A stretch of DNA of 64,000 bases from Mactra quadrangularis (lineage: Eukaryota; Mollusca; Bivalvia; Venerida; Mactridae), in the NCBI GenBank assembly GCA_025267735.1, contig CM046298.1:26481866-26545865 (forward strand), read 5' to 3'. A model generated the notes under the pieces. The model was not told the DNA's origin. It did no database searches and was given only the letters and a program-made list of their open reading frames with translations. Position 1 is the stretch's first letter, and each line of letters starts with the position of its first letter. The translations under genes were made by a program, and so were the position numbers. Shown piece after piece: positions 1 to 12,770 of this stretch.

Positions 1-2140
1 ATCATTTCTATATTCATGCAATATGATGTGCATCATTTCTATATTCATGCAATATGATGTGCATCATTTCTATATTCATGCAATATGATGTGCATCATTT
101 CTATATTCATGCAATATGATGTGCATCATTTCTATATTCATGCAATATGATGTGCATCATTTCTATATTCATGCAATATGATGTGCATCATTTCTATATT
201 CATGCAATATGATGTGCATCATTTCTATATTCATGCAATATGATGTGAATCATTTCTATATTCATGCAATATGATGTGCATCATTTCTATATTCATGCTA
301 TATGATGTGCATCATTTCTATATTCATGCAATATGATGTGCATCATTTCTATATTTATGCAATATGATGTGCATCATTTCTTTATTCATGCTATATGATG
401 TGCATCATTTCTACATAAATGCTATATTTTGTTCATCATAATTATTTTCATTCTATATTTTATTCATCTCAACTTTATTTCTATATTCATGCCATATTTT
501 GTTATTCATTTCTATATTCATACTTTTTTTTGTTCATCTTTCCTATATATCTATATTCATACTATATAATGTTCATTCTTACTATATTCGTACTACATTT
601 TGTTCATCATTTAACTATTTCTATATTGATACTGTATATTATATTCATTATTTCTATATTCATGGTTTATTTTGTTTATCATTTCTTTATTTTAATATTC
701 ATGCCATATTTCGTTCATCATTTATATTTATATGTTATGCATGTATGATGTTCATAATTTTTATATTCATGCTTTATATTGTTATTCATTTCTATATTCA
801 TATTATATTTTGTTCATCGTTCCTTTATTTCTATATTCATGCTTTATTTTGTTCATTATTTCTATATTCATACTATATTTTGTTCATCTATCCTATATTT
901 CTATGTTCATACTGTATACTTGTATTATGTTGATCATTCCTATATTCATGCTATATTTCGTTTATCATTCCTATATGCATGCCATATTTTGTTCAACATT
1001 ACTATATTTCTATATTCATGCTACATTTTGTCATCATTTCTATATTCATACTATATTTTGGTCATCATTTCTTTATTCATACTATATGTTTTATTCATTA
1101 TTTCCAAATACATGGCTTATTTTGTTCATCATTCCTTTATTTCTATATTCATGCTTTATTTTGTTCATCATTTCTATATTCATGCTTTATGATGTGCATC
1201 ATTTCTATATTCATGCATTTTGATGTGCATCATTTCTATATTCATGCTATATTTTGTTAATCATAATTATTTTCAAACTATATTTTGTTCATTTTTCCTT
1301 TATTTCGATATTCTTGATATAGTTTGTTATTCATTTCTATATTCATGCTTTATTTTGTTCATTAATTCTTTATTCCTGATTTATATATTGTTCATCATTA
1401 TTATTTTCATACTATATTTTGTTCATCTTTCCTTTATTTCAATCTTCATGCTTTATTTTGTTTATTATTTCTATATTCATACTATATTTTGATCATCTAT
1501 CCTATATTTCTGTATTCATACTGTATACATGTATTTTGTTCATTATTTCTATATTCATGCTATATTTTGTTTATCATTACTATATTCATGCTATATTTTG
1601 ATCGTCATTCCTATATGCATGCTATATTTTGTTCATCATTCCTATATTTCTATATTAATGCTATATTTTGTGCATCATTTCTATATTCATGCTTTGTTTT
1701 GTTCCTCATTCCTATATTCATACTATATTTTGTTCATCATTTCTTTAGTCACGCTATATGTTTTATTCATTATTTCCAAATACATGGTTTATTTTGTTCA
1801 TCATTCCTTTTTTTCTATATTCATGCTTTATTTGGTTCATCATTTCTATATTCATGCTATATGTGTGCATCATTTCTTTATTCATGCTATATGATGTGCA
1901 TCATTTCTATATTCATGCTATATTTTGTTAATCATAATTATTTTCATACTATATTTTGTTCATCTTTCCTTTATTTCTATATTCATGCCATATTTTGTTA
2001 ATCATTTTTATATTCGTACAATATTTTGTTCATCTTTCCTATATTTCTATATTCATACAGTATTTTATATTCATTATTTCTATCTTCATGCTACATTTTG
2101 TTCATCATTCTATATTCATACTATATTTTGTCCATCATTC
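1..2140. repeat. 31-bp tandem array (minisatellite), clean then degenerate
   Basis: The unit is 31 bp. It begins ATCATTTCTATATTCATGCA and ends ATATGATGTGC. It is almost perfect from base 1 to about 415 with only scattered substitutions. From about 415 to 2140 the copies drift to a variant carrying TTTTGTTCATCATTTC with a period near 30 and many indels. The array is open at the left edge of the window, so its true length is unknown. All the overlapping Tyr/Phe/Ile-rich reading frames here come from translating the repeat in several frames and are not genes. Confidence 0.95.
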
Positions 2141-2394
2141 TAATTGCTTATTTTCTTTAAATGTCAATATTTTGGAATTCAATAATACAAATGTAAGGAA
2201 ATTTTGAATTGGATTATCTCCCTTAGATATACTGTAAGAAGAAATTACCAAGTTTTTGACTAATACATTTGGAGGGTACTGTATTAACATATTTTGTTTA
2301 CTTTCCTAGCATGAAGAGCATACATGATCCTGATGTTTACTGTCTTATATGCTTAAACATTCTTCACTATAAAGTTTTCAAAACTTCAACAAAT
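2141..2394. other. AT-rich spacer between arrays
   Basis: Unique-looking AT-rich sequence between the 31-bp array and a tRNA-like segment. No reading frame, splice pair or repeat that I can support. Confidence 0.5.
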
Positions 2395-2482
2395 CACCTG
2401 AGAGCCAGCCAATTAACTCCCTCTGAGACTTGAACTCAGAACTCCTCATGACATAGAGACTGATCACTAGCACAAGGTGTTT
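2395..2482 (-). repeat. Partial tRNA-derived SINE head
   Basis: On the minus strand this reads like the 3' half of a tRNA. A B-box-like GAGTTCAAGTCTC follows a TAGTGATCAGTC stretch, with a short pairing GAGTTCTGAG / CTCAGAGG type stem around it. No complete cloverleaf or intact acceptor stem can be drawn, so I call it a degraded tRNA-derived SINE and not a tRNA gene. Its 3' tail is not recognisable. Confidence 0.4.
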
Positions 2483-3039
2483 TGTATTAAACTAAAAGAG
2501 TGTCATGTCGCTAGTCCCAAGTGATATGCAGCAGCATGCAACACATTGATGGGTGGTGTGTATGATTTGTACAATAATTATCAGAGAATTTATTATATTC
2601 ATGGATTATTATTCTTAATTACTATCGTGGTCACTCCTTGTTTATCCAGACTTGTGACTGGCTTACATGATACAGTGAGATCATTTAAGAACTAATGCAT
2701 CAATATAAGGTCAAGTTACCCACATAAAGCAATAGTCAGTGCAACTCAGGGTGGGTGAGTAGAGGTGGGGCTTGTCTTAACTCTAACTCTTAAGTCGCAC
2801 CGTTTTGACATACGACATATACACGAAACATAGTGACGAAACACTATGGATAATGTATATGTGTGCATACATATCCTTTGCAACCAAGGCAAATCACAAC
2901 TGACCCCGACGGATGCATTGGGTACGGACCCCGTTAGGGATAGGACCTCCAGCAAGAGCGCTGCGACCATTGCCGTAACCTGTGGTCTTATCTCAAGCCG
3001 GAGTGGTATGCATTTTTCATATGCAAACTAAAACTAAGA
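2483..3039. other. Unassigned spacer with GC-richer patch at 2740-3005
   Basis: Bases 2740-3005 are noticeably richer in G+C than the surroundings. They can be read as a 61-codon frame on the plus strand (2846-3031) and a 74-codon frame on the minus strand (2746-2970). Neither shows a domain, a signal peptide or convincing splice sites. The patch may be an old transposon or exon remnant. I do not call a gene. Confidence 0.3.
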
Positions 3040-4110
3040 GACATGGAATATTATGGATCATCTCATCTCATCTCATCTGGTTTTGGTATGTATGGATCGT
3101 CTCATCTTGGTTGGGTATATATGGATCATCTAATCAGAGTGGGATGTATCAGGGTAATCTCATCTGGGTTGGATGTATATGGAAAATCTCATCTGGGATG
3201 GATGTATGTGAATAATCTCATCTGGGTTGGATGTATATGAATACGGTAATTTCATCTGTGTTGGGTGTATATAGATAGTCTTATCTGGTTTGGATGAACA
3301 TGGATGATCTTATCAGGTTTGGCTGTATATGGATGATCTTATCTGGTTTGGATGTACATGGATGATCTTATCTAGGTTGGATGCATATGGATAATCTCAT
3401 CTGGGTTGAATGAATATGGATGATTTTATCTGGTTTGGATGCATATGGATGGTCTTATCTGGTTTGGATCTATATGGATGATCTTATCTGTGTTGGATGT
3501 ATAAGGATGATCTCATCTAGGTTGGATGCATATGGATAATCTCATCTGGGTTGAATGAATATGGATGATTTTATCTGGTTTGGATGTATATGGATGATCT
3601 CATCTCAGTTGGATGTATATGGATGATCTTTTCAGGTTTTGATGTATATGGATGATCTCATCTGTGTTGGATGTATCAGGATGATCTCATCTGTATTGGT
3701 TGTATATGGATGAATATGTCTGGATGTATATGGATGATCTTATCTGGTTTGGCTGTATATGGATGATCTCATCTGTGTTGGATGTATATGGATGATCTTA
3801 TCTGGTTTGGATGGATATGGATGATTTTATCTGGTTTGGATGTATATGGATGATCTCATCTGGTTTGGCTGAATATGGATGATCTTATCTGGTTTGGATG
3901 TATAAGGATGATCTTATATAGTTTGGATGTATATGGATGATCTTATCTGGTTTGGATGTATATGGATGATCTTATCTGGTTTGGACGTATATGGATGATC
4001 TTATTTGGTTTGGATGTATATGGATGATCTCATCTATGTTGGATGTATATGGATGATCTTATCTGGTTTGGATGTGTAGGGAAGATCTCATTTGGGTTGG
4101 TATTTATGGA
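3040..4110. repeat. 29-bp tandem array
   Basis: The unit is about 29 bp, with core TGGATGTATATGGATGATCT followed by TATCTGGTT. The copies are well preserved between about 3280 and 4070. The array starts at a short (CATCT)n run near 3060. No coding potential beyond frames generated by the repeat. Confidence 0.93.
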
Positions 4111-5600
4111 TATTTTCATGTGTGCCTGGTATTTATGGATAATTTTATATATATATTCCCATCTGGGTTGGATGTATATGGATAATCTAATCTTGGTTGG
4201 ATGTATATGGATCAGATAGTCTGGGTTGGTACTTATGGATATGTGTTTATGTGTGTTTTGTATTTGTGGATAATTTTATGCAGGATAAGTATTCATGGGC
4301 ATTTGGTGTTTTTGAATAATTGCATGTGCTTGTTTGAATTTATTGATAATTTCACATGTGTTTGGTATTTATGGGTTATTTTATAAGGATCATCTCAACT
4401 GGGTTGGATATATATGGACAATATCATCTGCATTGGATGTATATGGATGATCTCATTTGGGTTTGTATTTATGGATATTTTCATGTGTGCCTGGTTTTTA
4501 TGGATAATTATATATATATATATATATTCCCATCTGGGTTGGATGTATATAGATAATCTAATCTGGGTTGGATGTATATGGATCAGATAGTCTGGGTTGG
4601 TATTTATGGATATGCATGTATGTTTGGTATTTGTTGATAATTTTATGTGGGATAATTATTCATGGGCATTTGGTATTTTTGGATAATTGCATGTGCTTGT
4701 TTGAATTAATTGATAATTTCATATGCGTTATTTTAATATGGATGTACGTTCAAGTGTGTTTGGTATTCATGGATAATTTCATGTTTGATAGGTATTTATT
4801 GTTATTTTCAAGTTAGTTTATTATTTATTGATAATTTCATTGGCATTTTGTATTTTTGAATAATTGCGTGAGCTTTTTGAATTTATTGATAATTTCAAAT
4901 GCGTTTGGTATTTAGATGTAATTATATATGGATCATCTCATCTTGGTTGGATATGTATGGATAATTTAATCTGGGTTTAATGTTCATGGATTATCTTATC
5001 TGGGTTTGATGCACATCAGCTAGTCTGGTATACATGGATAAATTCATGTGTTGTTGGTATTTAATGATAAATTCATGGGCATTTGGAATTTTTTGATCAG
5101 TTCATGTGTGTTCTGTATTAATGGATATTTTCATAGGCATTAGGTATTGATGGATAATTTCATGTGCCTTTAGTATTTATCAATAATTTCATGTGGGTTT
5201 GGTATTCATGTATAATTTCATATGAGTTTGGCATTTATGATTAAAGACATAAGTGTATGGTACTTATGGATAATTTCATGTGGGTTAGGTATTCATGTAT
5301 AATTTCATATGAGATTGGCATTTATGATTAATGCCATGAGGATATGACACTTATGAATAATTTCATAAGGGTTTTGTATTTTTGTATAATTTCAAGTGAA
5401 TTTTGTATTTATGAATAATTGCATGTGCCTATTAAATTGATGGGTAACTGCATGTGTGTTTTATAGTAATTAAAGGATAATGTCATAAGCATTAAGTATT
5501 GAAAGATAATTTCATGTACCTTTAATAATTTTCATAATTTTATGTGGGTTTTGTATTTATGAATAAAATTCATGGGCATTTGATATTTTTTAATGATTTA
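4111..5600. repeat. Degenerate continuation of the 29-bp array
   Basis: Copies change to a TGGTATTTATGGATAATTTC core followed by ATGTGTGTT, again about 29 bp, with rising divergence toward 5600. A longer internal block (about 4085-4335) recurs at about 4455-4700 at roughly 370 bp distance, so a higher-order duplication overlays the simple unit. Confidence 0.85.
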
Positions 5601-5639
5601 ATGAGCAACTTTATTTTTTATGTAATTCACATTCATACT

Positions 5640-7445
5640 AAAAGATTTTCATAACATAATTTGGGGCACCAACAAAATGATTCACTTATGTAAATATAAG
5701 TAGAACAGAACACTTCTGACTTCATGTATAAACAATAATTGGGTTTCTCATATAAACATATACTTTAATTTTTTACTTAATTGACCATAAAATATAACAC
5801 ACAATATTGACCAAACAATTGATACATTAAATCTAATATTAGTATAACATAACAGAACAGAACAATTATAGCTACATGTGTAAAAAAATGGGTTTCTTAT
5901 GATAACAATGAGAACTTTGTTTTTTACTTAATTAACCTTAACACATAACCAACAAAATTATACATAAATGTTAATGTGAGTATATTAGTTTCTTATCAGA
6001 ACAGAACAATTATAGCTACATGTATAAAAAAATGGGTTTCTTATGTTAACAACGAGTACTTTGTTTTTTACTTAATTAACCTTAACACATAACCAACAAA
6101 ATTATACATAAATGTTAATGTGAGTATATTAGTTTCTTATCAGAACAGAACAATTATAGCTACATGTATAAAAAAATGGGTTTCTTATGTTAACAACGAG
6201 TACTTTGTTTTTTACTTAATTAACCTTAACACATAACCAACAAAATTATACATAAATGTTAATGTGAGTATATTAGTTTCTTATCAGAACAGAACAATTA
6301 TAGCTACATGTATAAAAAATAATTAGGTCTCTTATATCAGCAACATGTACTTTTTTGAATATAAAGATCTATATAACATTTATTTGGGACACCGACAAAA
6401 TGATACATTAATGTTAATAGAATATAATAGAGCAGAACAGAACAGAACAGAACAATTATAGCTACATGTATAAAAAGTTATAAATAAGGTCTTTTATATT
6501 AGCAACATGTACTTTTTGGAATATAAAAAATCTTTATAACATGTATTTGGGACACCATCAAAGTGATACATTAATGCTCATGTTAGTAGAACAGAACAGA
6601 GCAGAACAGAACAATTATAGCTACATGAATAAAAAATTATAAGGTCACTTATATTAGCAACATGTACTTTTTTTTAATATATAAAGATCTTCATAACATA
6701 TATTTGGGACACCTACAAAATGATACATTTATGTTAATGTTAGTAGAACAGAACAAAACAATATTAGCTACATGTTTAAAAAATAATTAGGTCTCTAATA
6801 TTAGCAACATGTACTTTTTGGAAAAAAATGATCTTCATAACATATATTTGGGACACTGACAAAATGATACATTAATGCTAATGTTAGAAAAACAGAACAG
6901 AGCAGAGCAGAACAGAACAATTATAGCTACATATATAAAAAATAATTTGGTCTCTGACATTAGCAACATGTACTTTTTTTAATATAAAGATCTTCATAAC
7001 ATATATTTGGGACATTGACAAAATGATACATTAATGTTAATGTTAGTAGAGTAGAACAGAGCAGAACAGAACAGAACAATTATAGCTACATGTGTAAAAA
7101 AATAGGTCTTTAATATTAGCAAGATGTACTTTTTTTCTTAATTGACCTTAAAATATAACAAACAATATTGACCATAAAATTATTACATCAATATTAATGA
7201 AAGAAGAGCAGAACAGAACAAATATAGCTACATGCATTATAAAAAAATGTTTTATATTAGCAACATTGTACTTCATTTTTACTTCATTGACATAAAATAT
7301 GAAGATTTCAATAACATATATTTGGGGCAACATCAAAATAATACATAAATGTTAATGTTAGTAGAACAGAACAGAACAATTAAGCTACGTGTAAAAGATA
7401 ATTGAGATCTTATGATAGCAACATGTACTTTATTTTTTACTTAAT
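5640..7445. repeat. 144- to 160-bp tandem array
   Basis: About eleven copies anchored on GAACAATTATAGCTACATGT. Three consecutive copies, with anchors near 6000, 6144 and 6288, are nearly identical with a period of exactly 144 bp. The others are longer and diverged and carry variable (ACAGA)n runs. From about 6330 each copy contains TTAGCAACATGTACTTTTT, which is the reverse complement of the core of the 46-bp array at 14-17.3 kb. Confidence 0.93.
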
Positions 7446-7499
7446 TAATAAAATTTATACATGTAAGTGAATGATGAAAAAATACAAAAAAACTTTAAA

Positions 7500-8040
7500 A
7501 TAAGTAAATTAACATTAGTGTTGTTAGTAAGTATGGCCTCCAAAACCTCCCCTTATAGCCATACCCTTACCACCTTAACACTAAGAACTATAAATTATGG
7601 TTCCTTAAGATATAGTAACAAAACAAACTAAAGAATTGTCAATAAAACAAAACTCAAAAGTCAAGAAACTAATGTTAATGTTATTAGTAAGTATGGCCTC
7701 CAAAACCTCCCCTTACAGCCATACCCTTACCACCTTAACACTGAGGTTCATTATGCTTCCTTAAGATATAGTAAAAAACAAACTAAAGTATTGTTAATAC
7801 AACAAAACTCAAAAATCAAGAAACTAATGTTAATATAATTAGTAAATATGGCCTCAACTCCCCTCCCCTTACAGCCATATCCTTACCGCCTTAACACTAA
7901 GAACTATAAATCATGCTTACTTTAGATATAGTAAAATATCTAATTAAAGAATTGTTAGTAAGTATGGCCTCCAAAACTTCAAAACAGCTATACCCGAAAC
8001 CACCTTTTATTGAACACTGAGCCCTATAAATTTACAGCTT
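7500..8040. repeat. Interspersed repeat block (TTAGTAAGTATGGCCTCC), four copies
   Basis: Copies of a ~75-bp GC-richer block start near 7524, 7683, 7839 and 7954, separated by AT-rich DNA that is also repeated. Two further copies lie near 11,096 and 11,208 as part of the larger 3.25-kb duplication. On the minus strand copies 1 and 2 hold a short Gly-rich frame bounded by stops (GGKGMA then IRGG or VRGG, then FGGHTY). Copy 3 alters it and the 11,096 copy interrupts it, so I do not call it coding. Confidence 0.8.
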
Positions 8041-8390
8041 GAAGATAAGTTTGATATAAGAGACACTTAAATCTTTACAAAAAAGATGTTGAAATATGAA
8101 ACAGACAGATAAAAAATTAAGTACTTGTAAAAATAATGTTAATAACTTCAAGTATTCATCTGTTTACTGAGTTTAATGTGCTTAACAAGAAGAAATGGAA
8201 GTATATTAACTATCTATTTACTAAGGAAAATATTTTTAAATCTACGACTGAGTTCATTATTCCAAAAGAATTATTAAGAAAAGTTAAACCTGAATTTCCA
8301 AGTTCTGAACAATGACAGATTGATGATATAATTTTAACAACCACTGTGTTTACAAATCCCACACACTGTTCTATGAGTCATAGAGCTCAC

Positions 8391-8518
8391 AATCTGAGTT
8401 TAGTTGACATGCTATTGAACCCATTTTTGTAATACCAGGCAACTCTTACAACCCCCTCAGCTCGGCGTTCATCCAGCTCTGAGGCCCGCGGACTGTTCCA
8501 CTTAGAAGGAGAGGCCAT
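8391..8518 (-). CDS. Candidate repeated exon, copy 1 (unknown protein)
   Basis: On the minus strand an open frame starts at ATG (8518-8516) and runs 42 codons plus two bases to a strong donor GTGAGC (8390-8385). The peptide begins MASPSKWNSPRASELDERRA and contains VAWYYKNGF. An in-frame TAG lies three codons upstream of the ATG, so this would be a first coding exon or an exon starting just after that TAG. Its base composition is much less AT-rich than its surroundings. I do not recognise the family. The plus strand also has a short open frame here, so the strand call rests on the donor and on the in-frame difference seen in copies 3 and 4. Confidence 0.4.
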
Positions 8519-9391
8519 TTGTAGCTATCTTCCAAACTATGTTCAATGTATAAAAACTGTTAATTAAAATGGAAGTTTTCAATTATTTTCTTCCATCTGC
8601 AGTAAATTCAAAATAAAGAAATTACATTTAAGAGATTATCTTTTTCCTGCTTAATCTGTAAAATTTTATGTATTGTTATATAGCCCAAATAGATCTATGT
8701 ACTTTAATAAATTCTATCTATAAACTCTAACTAATATTAATCAAAGTGCTGAAAGTCCATTTTTATCAATTCATATTAAAACTACTTATTATTATAGTAC
8801 ACTTAAATTCATAGACAAATGCTCAAGCTGTAGATATTTATAACCTTAACATTATAATTACATATCAATGTTGATTAGAAATAAATGCTTAAATCCTTAA
8901 TAATATGAAACCCTAAAAACATAGAGAAATACTTTTCAAGTAGTTAAAATTTAAACTTAAATCATTAATTGATATCAAAGATGTTACATACAAAGTCTTA
9001 ATACATAAAAATGTTAAAATTTGAATATACATGTAGCTTCAAGAATGAGGTACAAAAATGCAGTTCAACATTGCAGTTCAAAAATGTAGTTCAAAAATAT
9101 AGTTCAACATTGTAGTTCAAAAATGTATTTAATAATATTCCATCACGTATTTATCTTCCAATAGTTTTATCAGAAGTATTCAAAACATTTATCATTCACC
9201 AAAGGATGAAAGTGTTCCTATATCCATCTCACTTTTTTATTAACCTATATAGCAAGAAGAAAAGTTAAACATTGTTCAGTTACGGTAAAACTATGTTTTC
9301 TAAATGCTTGTAACAACAAAATGATGATATAATTTTAACAACCACTATGTTCACAAATCCTACACACTGTACTATGAGTCATAGAGCTCAC

Positions 9392-9519
9392 AATCTGAGT
9401 TTAGTTGACATGCTATTGAACCCATTTTTGTAATACCAGGCAACTCTTACAACCCCTTCAGCTCGGCGTTCATCCAGCTCTGAGGCCCGCGGACTGTTCC
9501 ACTTAGAAGGAGAGGCCAT
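9392..9519 (-). CDS. Candidate repeated exon, copy 2 (unknown protein)
   Basis: Same 128-nt frame as the copy near 8.4 kb. The one coding difference I found is GAG to GAA (Glu kept) in codon 21. The GTGAGC donor is retained at 9391-9386. The conserved block around it spans about 9312-9556, while sequence outside that block is unrelated to the flanks of copy 1. The block was therefore copied as a ~240-bp unit within the 3.25-kb repeat. Function unknown. Confidence 0.4.
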
Positions 9520-10440
9520 TTGTAGCTATCTTCCAAACTATGTTCAATGTATAAAATCTGTTAGTTAAGATGGTAGTTTTCAATTATTTTCGTCTTTCTG
9601 ATGTCACGTTGAATTAAAGAAATTACATTGTACCCTATATCTGTATCCTGTTTAACCTGTCAAATGTCTAGTATAAATGTACTACCTAAAGTATTCATTA
9701 TTTTAATCAATGAAGTTAAACTAATTAATCTAAGTCCTAACAATTCATATTCATAAACCTTATTAAATGCAACTATTAGTCTGTTAAAACTACAAAATGT
9801 ATGTTCAGAATTTAATTATAATGTACCATAGGCCTACTTTCATTATCATTGATCAACTTATGCATTTAATGTCTAATAATTTTAAATACTTAAAATATTC
9901 CTGACAACTATAAATGAACTGCATGTAATATGGTTAAAGTCCAAGACATGAAAATTATTTAGAAACGTTGTTTAAGCCACATTTTTAACCCTGGTGGTGT
10001 AAAGAGTAAAAAATTACATTCTCATACAAAATCAAATTTCAATTTTATGTAAATTAAAGCATGTATTCCATTGGTTTTATTTATATAATTATTCATTGAA
10101 TGGTAAATACAAGACAGTAATTCAACATTTAGCTAGATATTACAGTTATTTATCCTATTTTTCTCTTAAACTATAGTATCATATCATAGAAGGTTTTATT
10201 AAAAAAGATGACTTATTTGATAATAAGGCTTAAGACAAGAAAAAACCTAAACCTGAGGTATAAAGGGCAGTAACTTAATATTACGCAAGGATAAGGTTCA
10301 GTTGATACATAAACTTGTTATACATTATAATTATAATATACATAAAAAACAATAAAAATTCAGACATTATTTATAACATGCATTCTATTCCTGACTTAAA
10401 GCAGGTTAAAGCAGCTTTTTTATATATAAAGAACATGTAC

Positions 10441-10560
10441 CTAGAGGCAACTGTGGTAAAGGGCAGCCTCACGTTCCCACATCCATAACTGGGATGCCAC
10501 AGCTGGAAGCAGTTTTCTGTCATACCCTGGACCCAAAGATTTTCATAATCTATTCACGGA
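10441..10560. other. GC-richer conserved block B, copy 1 (possible exon, strand unclear)
   Basis: A 120-bp island far richer in G+C than its flanks, repeated at 13,692-13,811 with one base change seen. It is open in two minus-strand frames (one contains PGYDRKLLPAVASQLWMW, another NCFQLWHPSYGCGN) and in one plus-strand frame (contains GMPQLEAVFCHTLDPKIF). A minus-strand CTCTAG/GTACAT junction could be a weak donor. I cannot decide strand or frame, and no family is recognised. Confidence 0.3.
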
Positions 10561-10734
10561 ATCTTTTATCTTTTTACATCTTACAACTTGGTATTTTCCT
10601 GATACTTGATATCTCCTCAAATGTAGTAAGTTCATAAGTAACCGATATAGAACAGGTGGGTCAGTGGTTCCAAATAAGTTAAACAATAAAGCATTCAGTG
10701 ACCAAGTGTTTATTTAAATTTGTAAAATATAAAA

Positions 10735-10990
10735 TATGTGTTACCAATATAAAAAACCTAAAACCTTATATAAAAGTACACATTGCTAATATAAGAAAAT
10801 GCCCTAAAACCTGGAATAGAACTAAATGTTGCTAATATAAGATAATACCCTAAAACCTTAAATAGAAGAACATGTTGCTAATATAAGAAAATACCTTAAA
10901 ACCTTAAATAAAAGTACATGTTGCTAATATAAGAAAATACCTTAAAACCTGGAAAAGAAGTACGTGTTGCTTATATAAGAAAATACCCTA
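10735..10990. repeat. Short 46-bp satellite run
   Basis: About five or six copies of the satellite whose core is GAAGTACATGTTGCTAATAT, placed at the right end of duplication unit 1. The same satellite forms the large array beginning at 13,985 at the equivalent point of unit 2. The satellite was therefore present before the duplication and later expanded only at the right-hand copy. Confidence 0.9.
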
Positions 10991-11648
10991 AAACACAAAG
11001 AACAATAAACATGTTTCCTCAAGATATAGTAAAAAACATACTAAAGGGTTGTAAATAAACAAAAACTCAAAAACTAATAAACTAATGTTAATGTTATTAG
11101 AAAGTATGGCCTTAAAAACCTCCCCTTACAGCCATACCCTTACCGCCTTAACACTAAGAACTATAAATTATGCTTCCTTAAGATAAAGTAAAAACAAACT
11201 AAAGAATTGTTAGTAAGTATGGCTTCCAGAACAGCCATACTCAACACAACCGTATATTAAACACCAAGTACTATAAATTTGCAGCTTGAAGATAAGTTTA
11301 ATAAAAGAAACACTTAAATCTTTACAAAACATGATGCTGAAGTAAGAAACACAAACTTAAGATAAAAAACTAAATGCTTGTGAAAGTATTCTTCATAGCT
11401 TTAATTATTCATCTGTTGATACAGTTTAATCAGCTTAACAAGAAGAAATGAAAGTAAATTAACTTATAATCTCTTTACTGATGAGAATCTAAATGACTGT
11501 GTTCATTAATCCTAAACAATAATAAAGAAAAATTAAACCAACTATAAATAAATTTCCTAGTTCTGAACAAAGACAGAATGATGATATAATTTTAACAACC
11601 ACTATGTTCACAAATCCCACACACTGTACTATGAGTCATAGAGCTCAC

Positions 11649-11770
11649 GGTTTAGTTGACATGCTATTGAACCCATTTTTGTAATACCAGGCAACTCTTA
11701 CAACCCCCTCAGCTCGGCGTTCATCCAGCTCTGAGGCCCGCGGACTGTTCCACTTAGAAGGAGAGGCCAT
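11649..11770 (-). CDS. Candidate repeated exon, copy 3 (6-nt shorter)
   Basis: Same minus-strand frame starting at ATG 11770-11768, but the 3' end lacks six nucleotides just before the donor. The exon ends ACTAAACC instead of ACTAAACTCAGATT, and the donor GTGAGC (11,648-11,643) is kept. The exon is 122 nt from the ATG, so the deletion removes exactly two codons and leaves donor phase 2 unchanged. This is what one expects of a translated exon, although one 6-nt event is weak proof. Product unknown. Confidence 0.42.
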
Positions 11771-12648
11771 TTGTAGCTATCTTCCAAACTATGTTCAATG
11801 TATACAATCTGTTAATCAAAATGGTAGTTTTTAATTATTTTCTTCCATCTGCAGTTAATTCAAAATAAAGAAATTACATTTAAGAGATTATCTTTTTCCT
11901 GCTTAATCTGTAAAATTTCATGTATTGTTATATAGCCCAAATAGATCTATTTACTTTAATCAATTCTATCTATAAACTCTTACTAATATTAATCAAAGTC
12001 CTGAAAGTCCATTTTTATCAATTCAAATTAAAGCTACTTATTATTATAGTACACTTAAATTCATAGACAAATGCTCAAGCTGTAGATATTTAGAACCTTA
12101 ACATTATAATTACATATCAATGTTGATTAGAAATAATTGCTTAACTCCTTAATAATATGAAACCCTAATAACATAGAGAAATACTTTTCAAGTAGTTAAA
12201 ATTTAAACTTAAATCATTAATTGATATCAAATATGTTACATACAAAGTCTTAATACATAAAAATGTTAAAATTTGAATATACATGTAGCTTCAAGAATGA
12301 GGTACAAAAATGTAGTTCAACTATGCAGTTCAAAAATGTAGTTCAAAAATATAGTTCAACATTGTAGTTCAAAAATGTAGTTGAAAAAATATTCCATCAA
12401 GTATTTATCTTCTAATAGTTTTATCATAAAAATTCAAAACATTTATCATTCACCATAGGAGGAAAGTGTTCCTATATCCATCTCACTTTTTTTTTATTAA
12501 CCTATATAGCAAGAAGAAAGGTTAAACATTGTTCAGTTACAGTAAAACTATGTTTTCTAAATGCTTGTAACAACAAAATGATGATATAATTTTAACAACC
12601 ACTATGTTCACAAATCCCACACACTGTACTATGAGTCATAGAGCTCAC

Positions 12649-12770
12649 GGTTTAGTTGACATGCTATTGAACCCATTTTTGTAATACCAGGCAACTCTTA
12701 CAACCCCTTCAGCTCGGCGTTCATCCAGCTCTGAGGCCCGCGGACTGTTCCACTTAGAAGGAGAGGCCAT
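12649..12770 (-). CDS. Candidate repeated exon, copy 4 (6-nt shorter)
   Basis: Combines the shortened 3' end of copy 3 with the GAA codon of copy 2. This patchwork suggests sequence exchange among the four copies. The ATG lies at 12,770-12,768 and the donor GTGAGC at 12,648-12,643. As with the other copies, an in-frame TAG precedes the ATG by three codons. No domain recognised. Confidence 0.42.

Larger units (their letters stand above)
7940..11050. repeat. 3.25-kb tandem duplication, unit 1
   Basis: This segment recurs about 3251-3252 bp to the right. For example, the stretch at 8581 matches 11,833 and the stretch at 10,321 matches 13,572. The unit contains two copies of the candidate exon block (8.3-8.56 kb and 9.31-9.56 kb), one copy of a second GC-richer block (10,441-10,560), and it ends in a short run of the 46-bp satellite. 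The left part (7.94-8.3 kb) is clearly more diverged from its partner than the right part. Confidence 0.9.

Noticed and set aside
1..415. Telomeric repeat
   Set aside because: The 31-bp unit has no TTAGGG-type content, and no telomeric runs occur in the window.
419..2207. Many overlapping Tyr/Phe/Ile-rich frames on the plus strand
   Set aside because: All lie in the degenerate 31-bp array, overlap in two or three frames and change with repeat phase.
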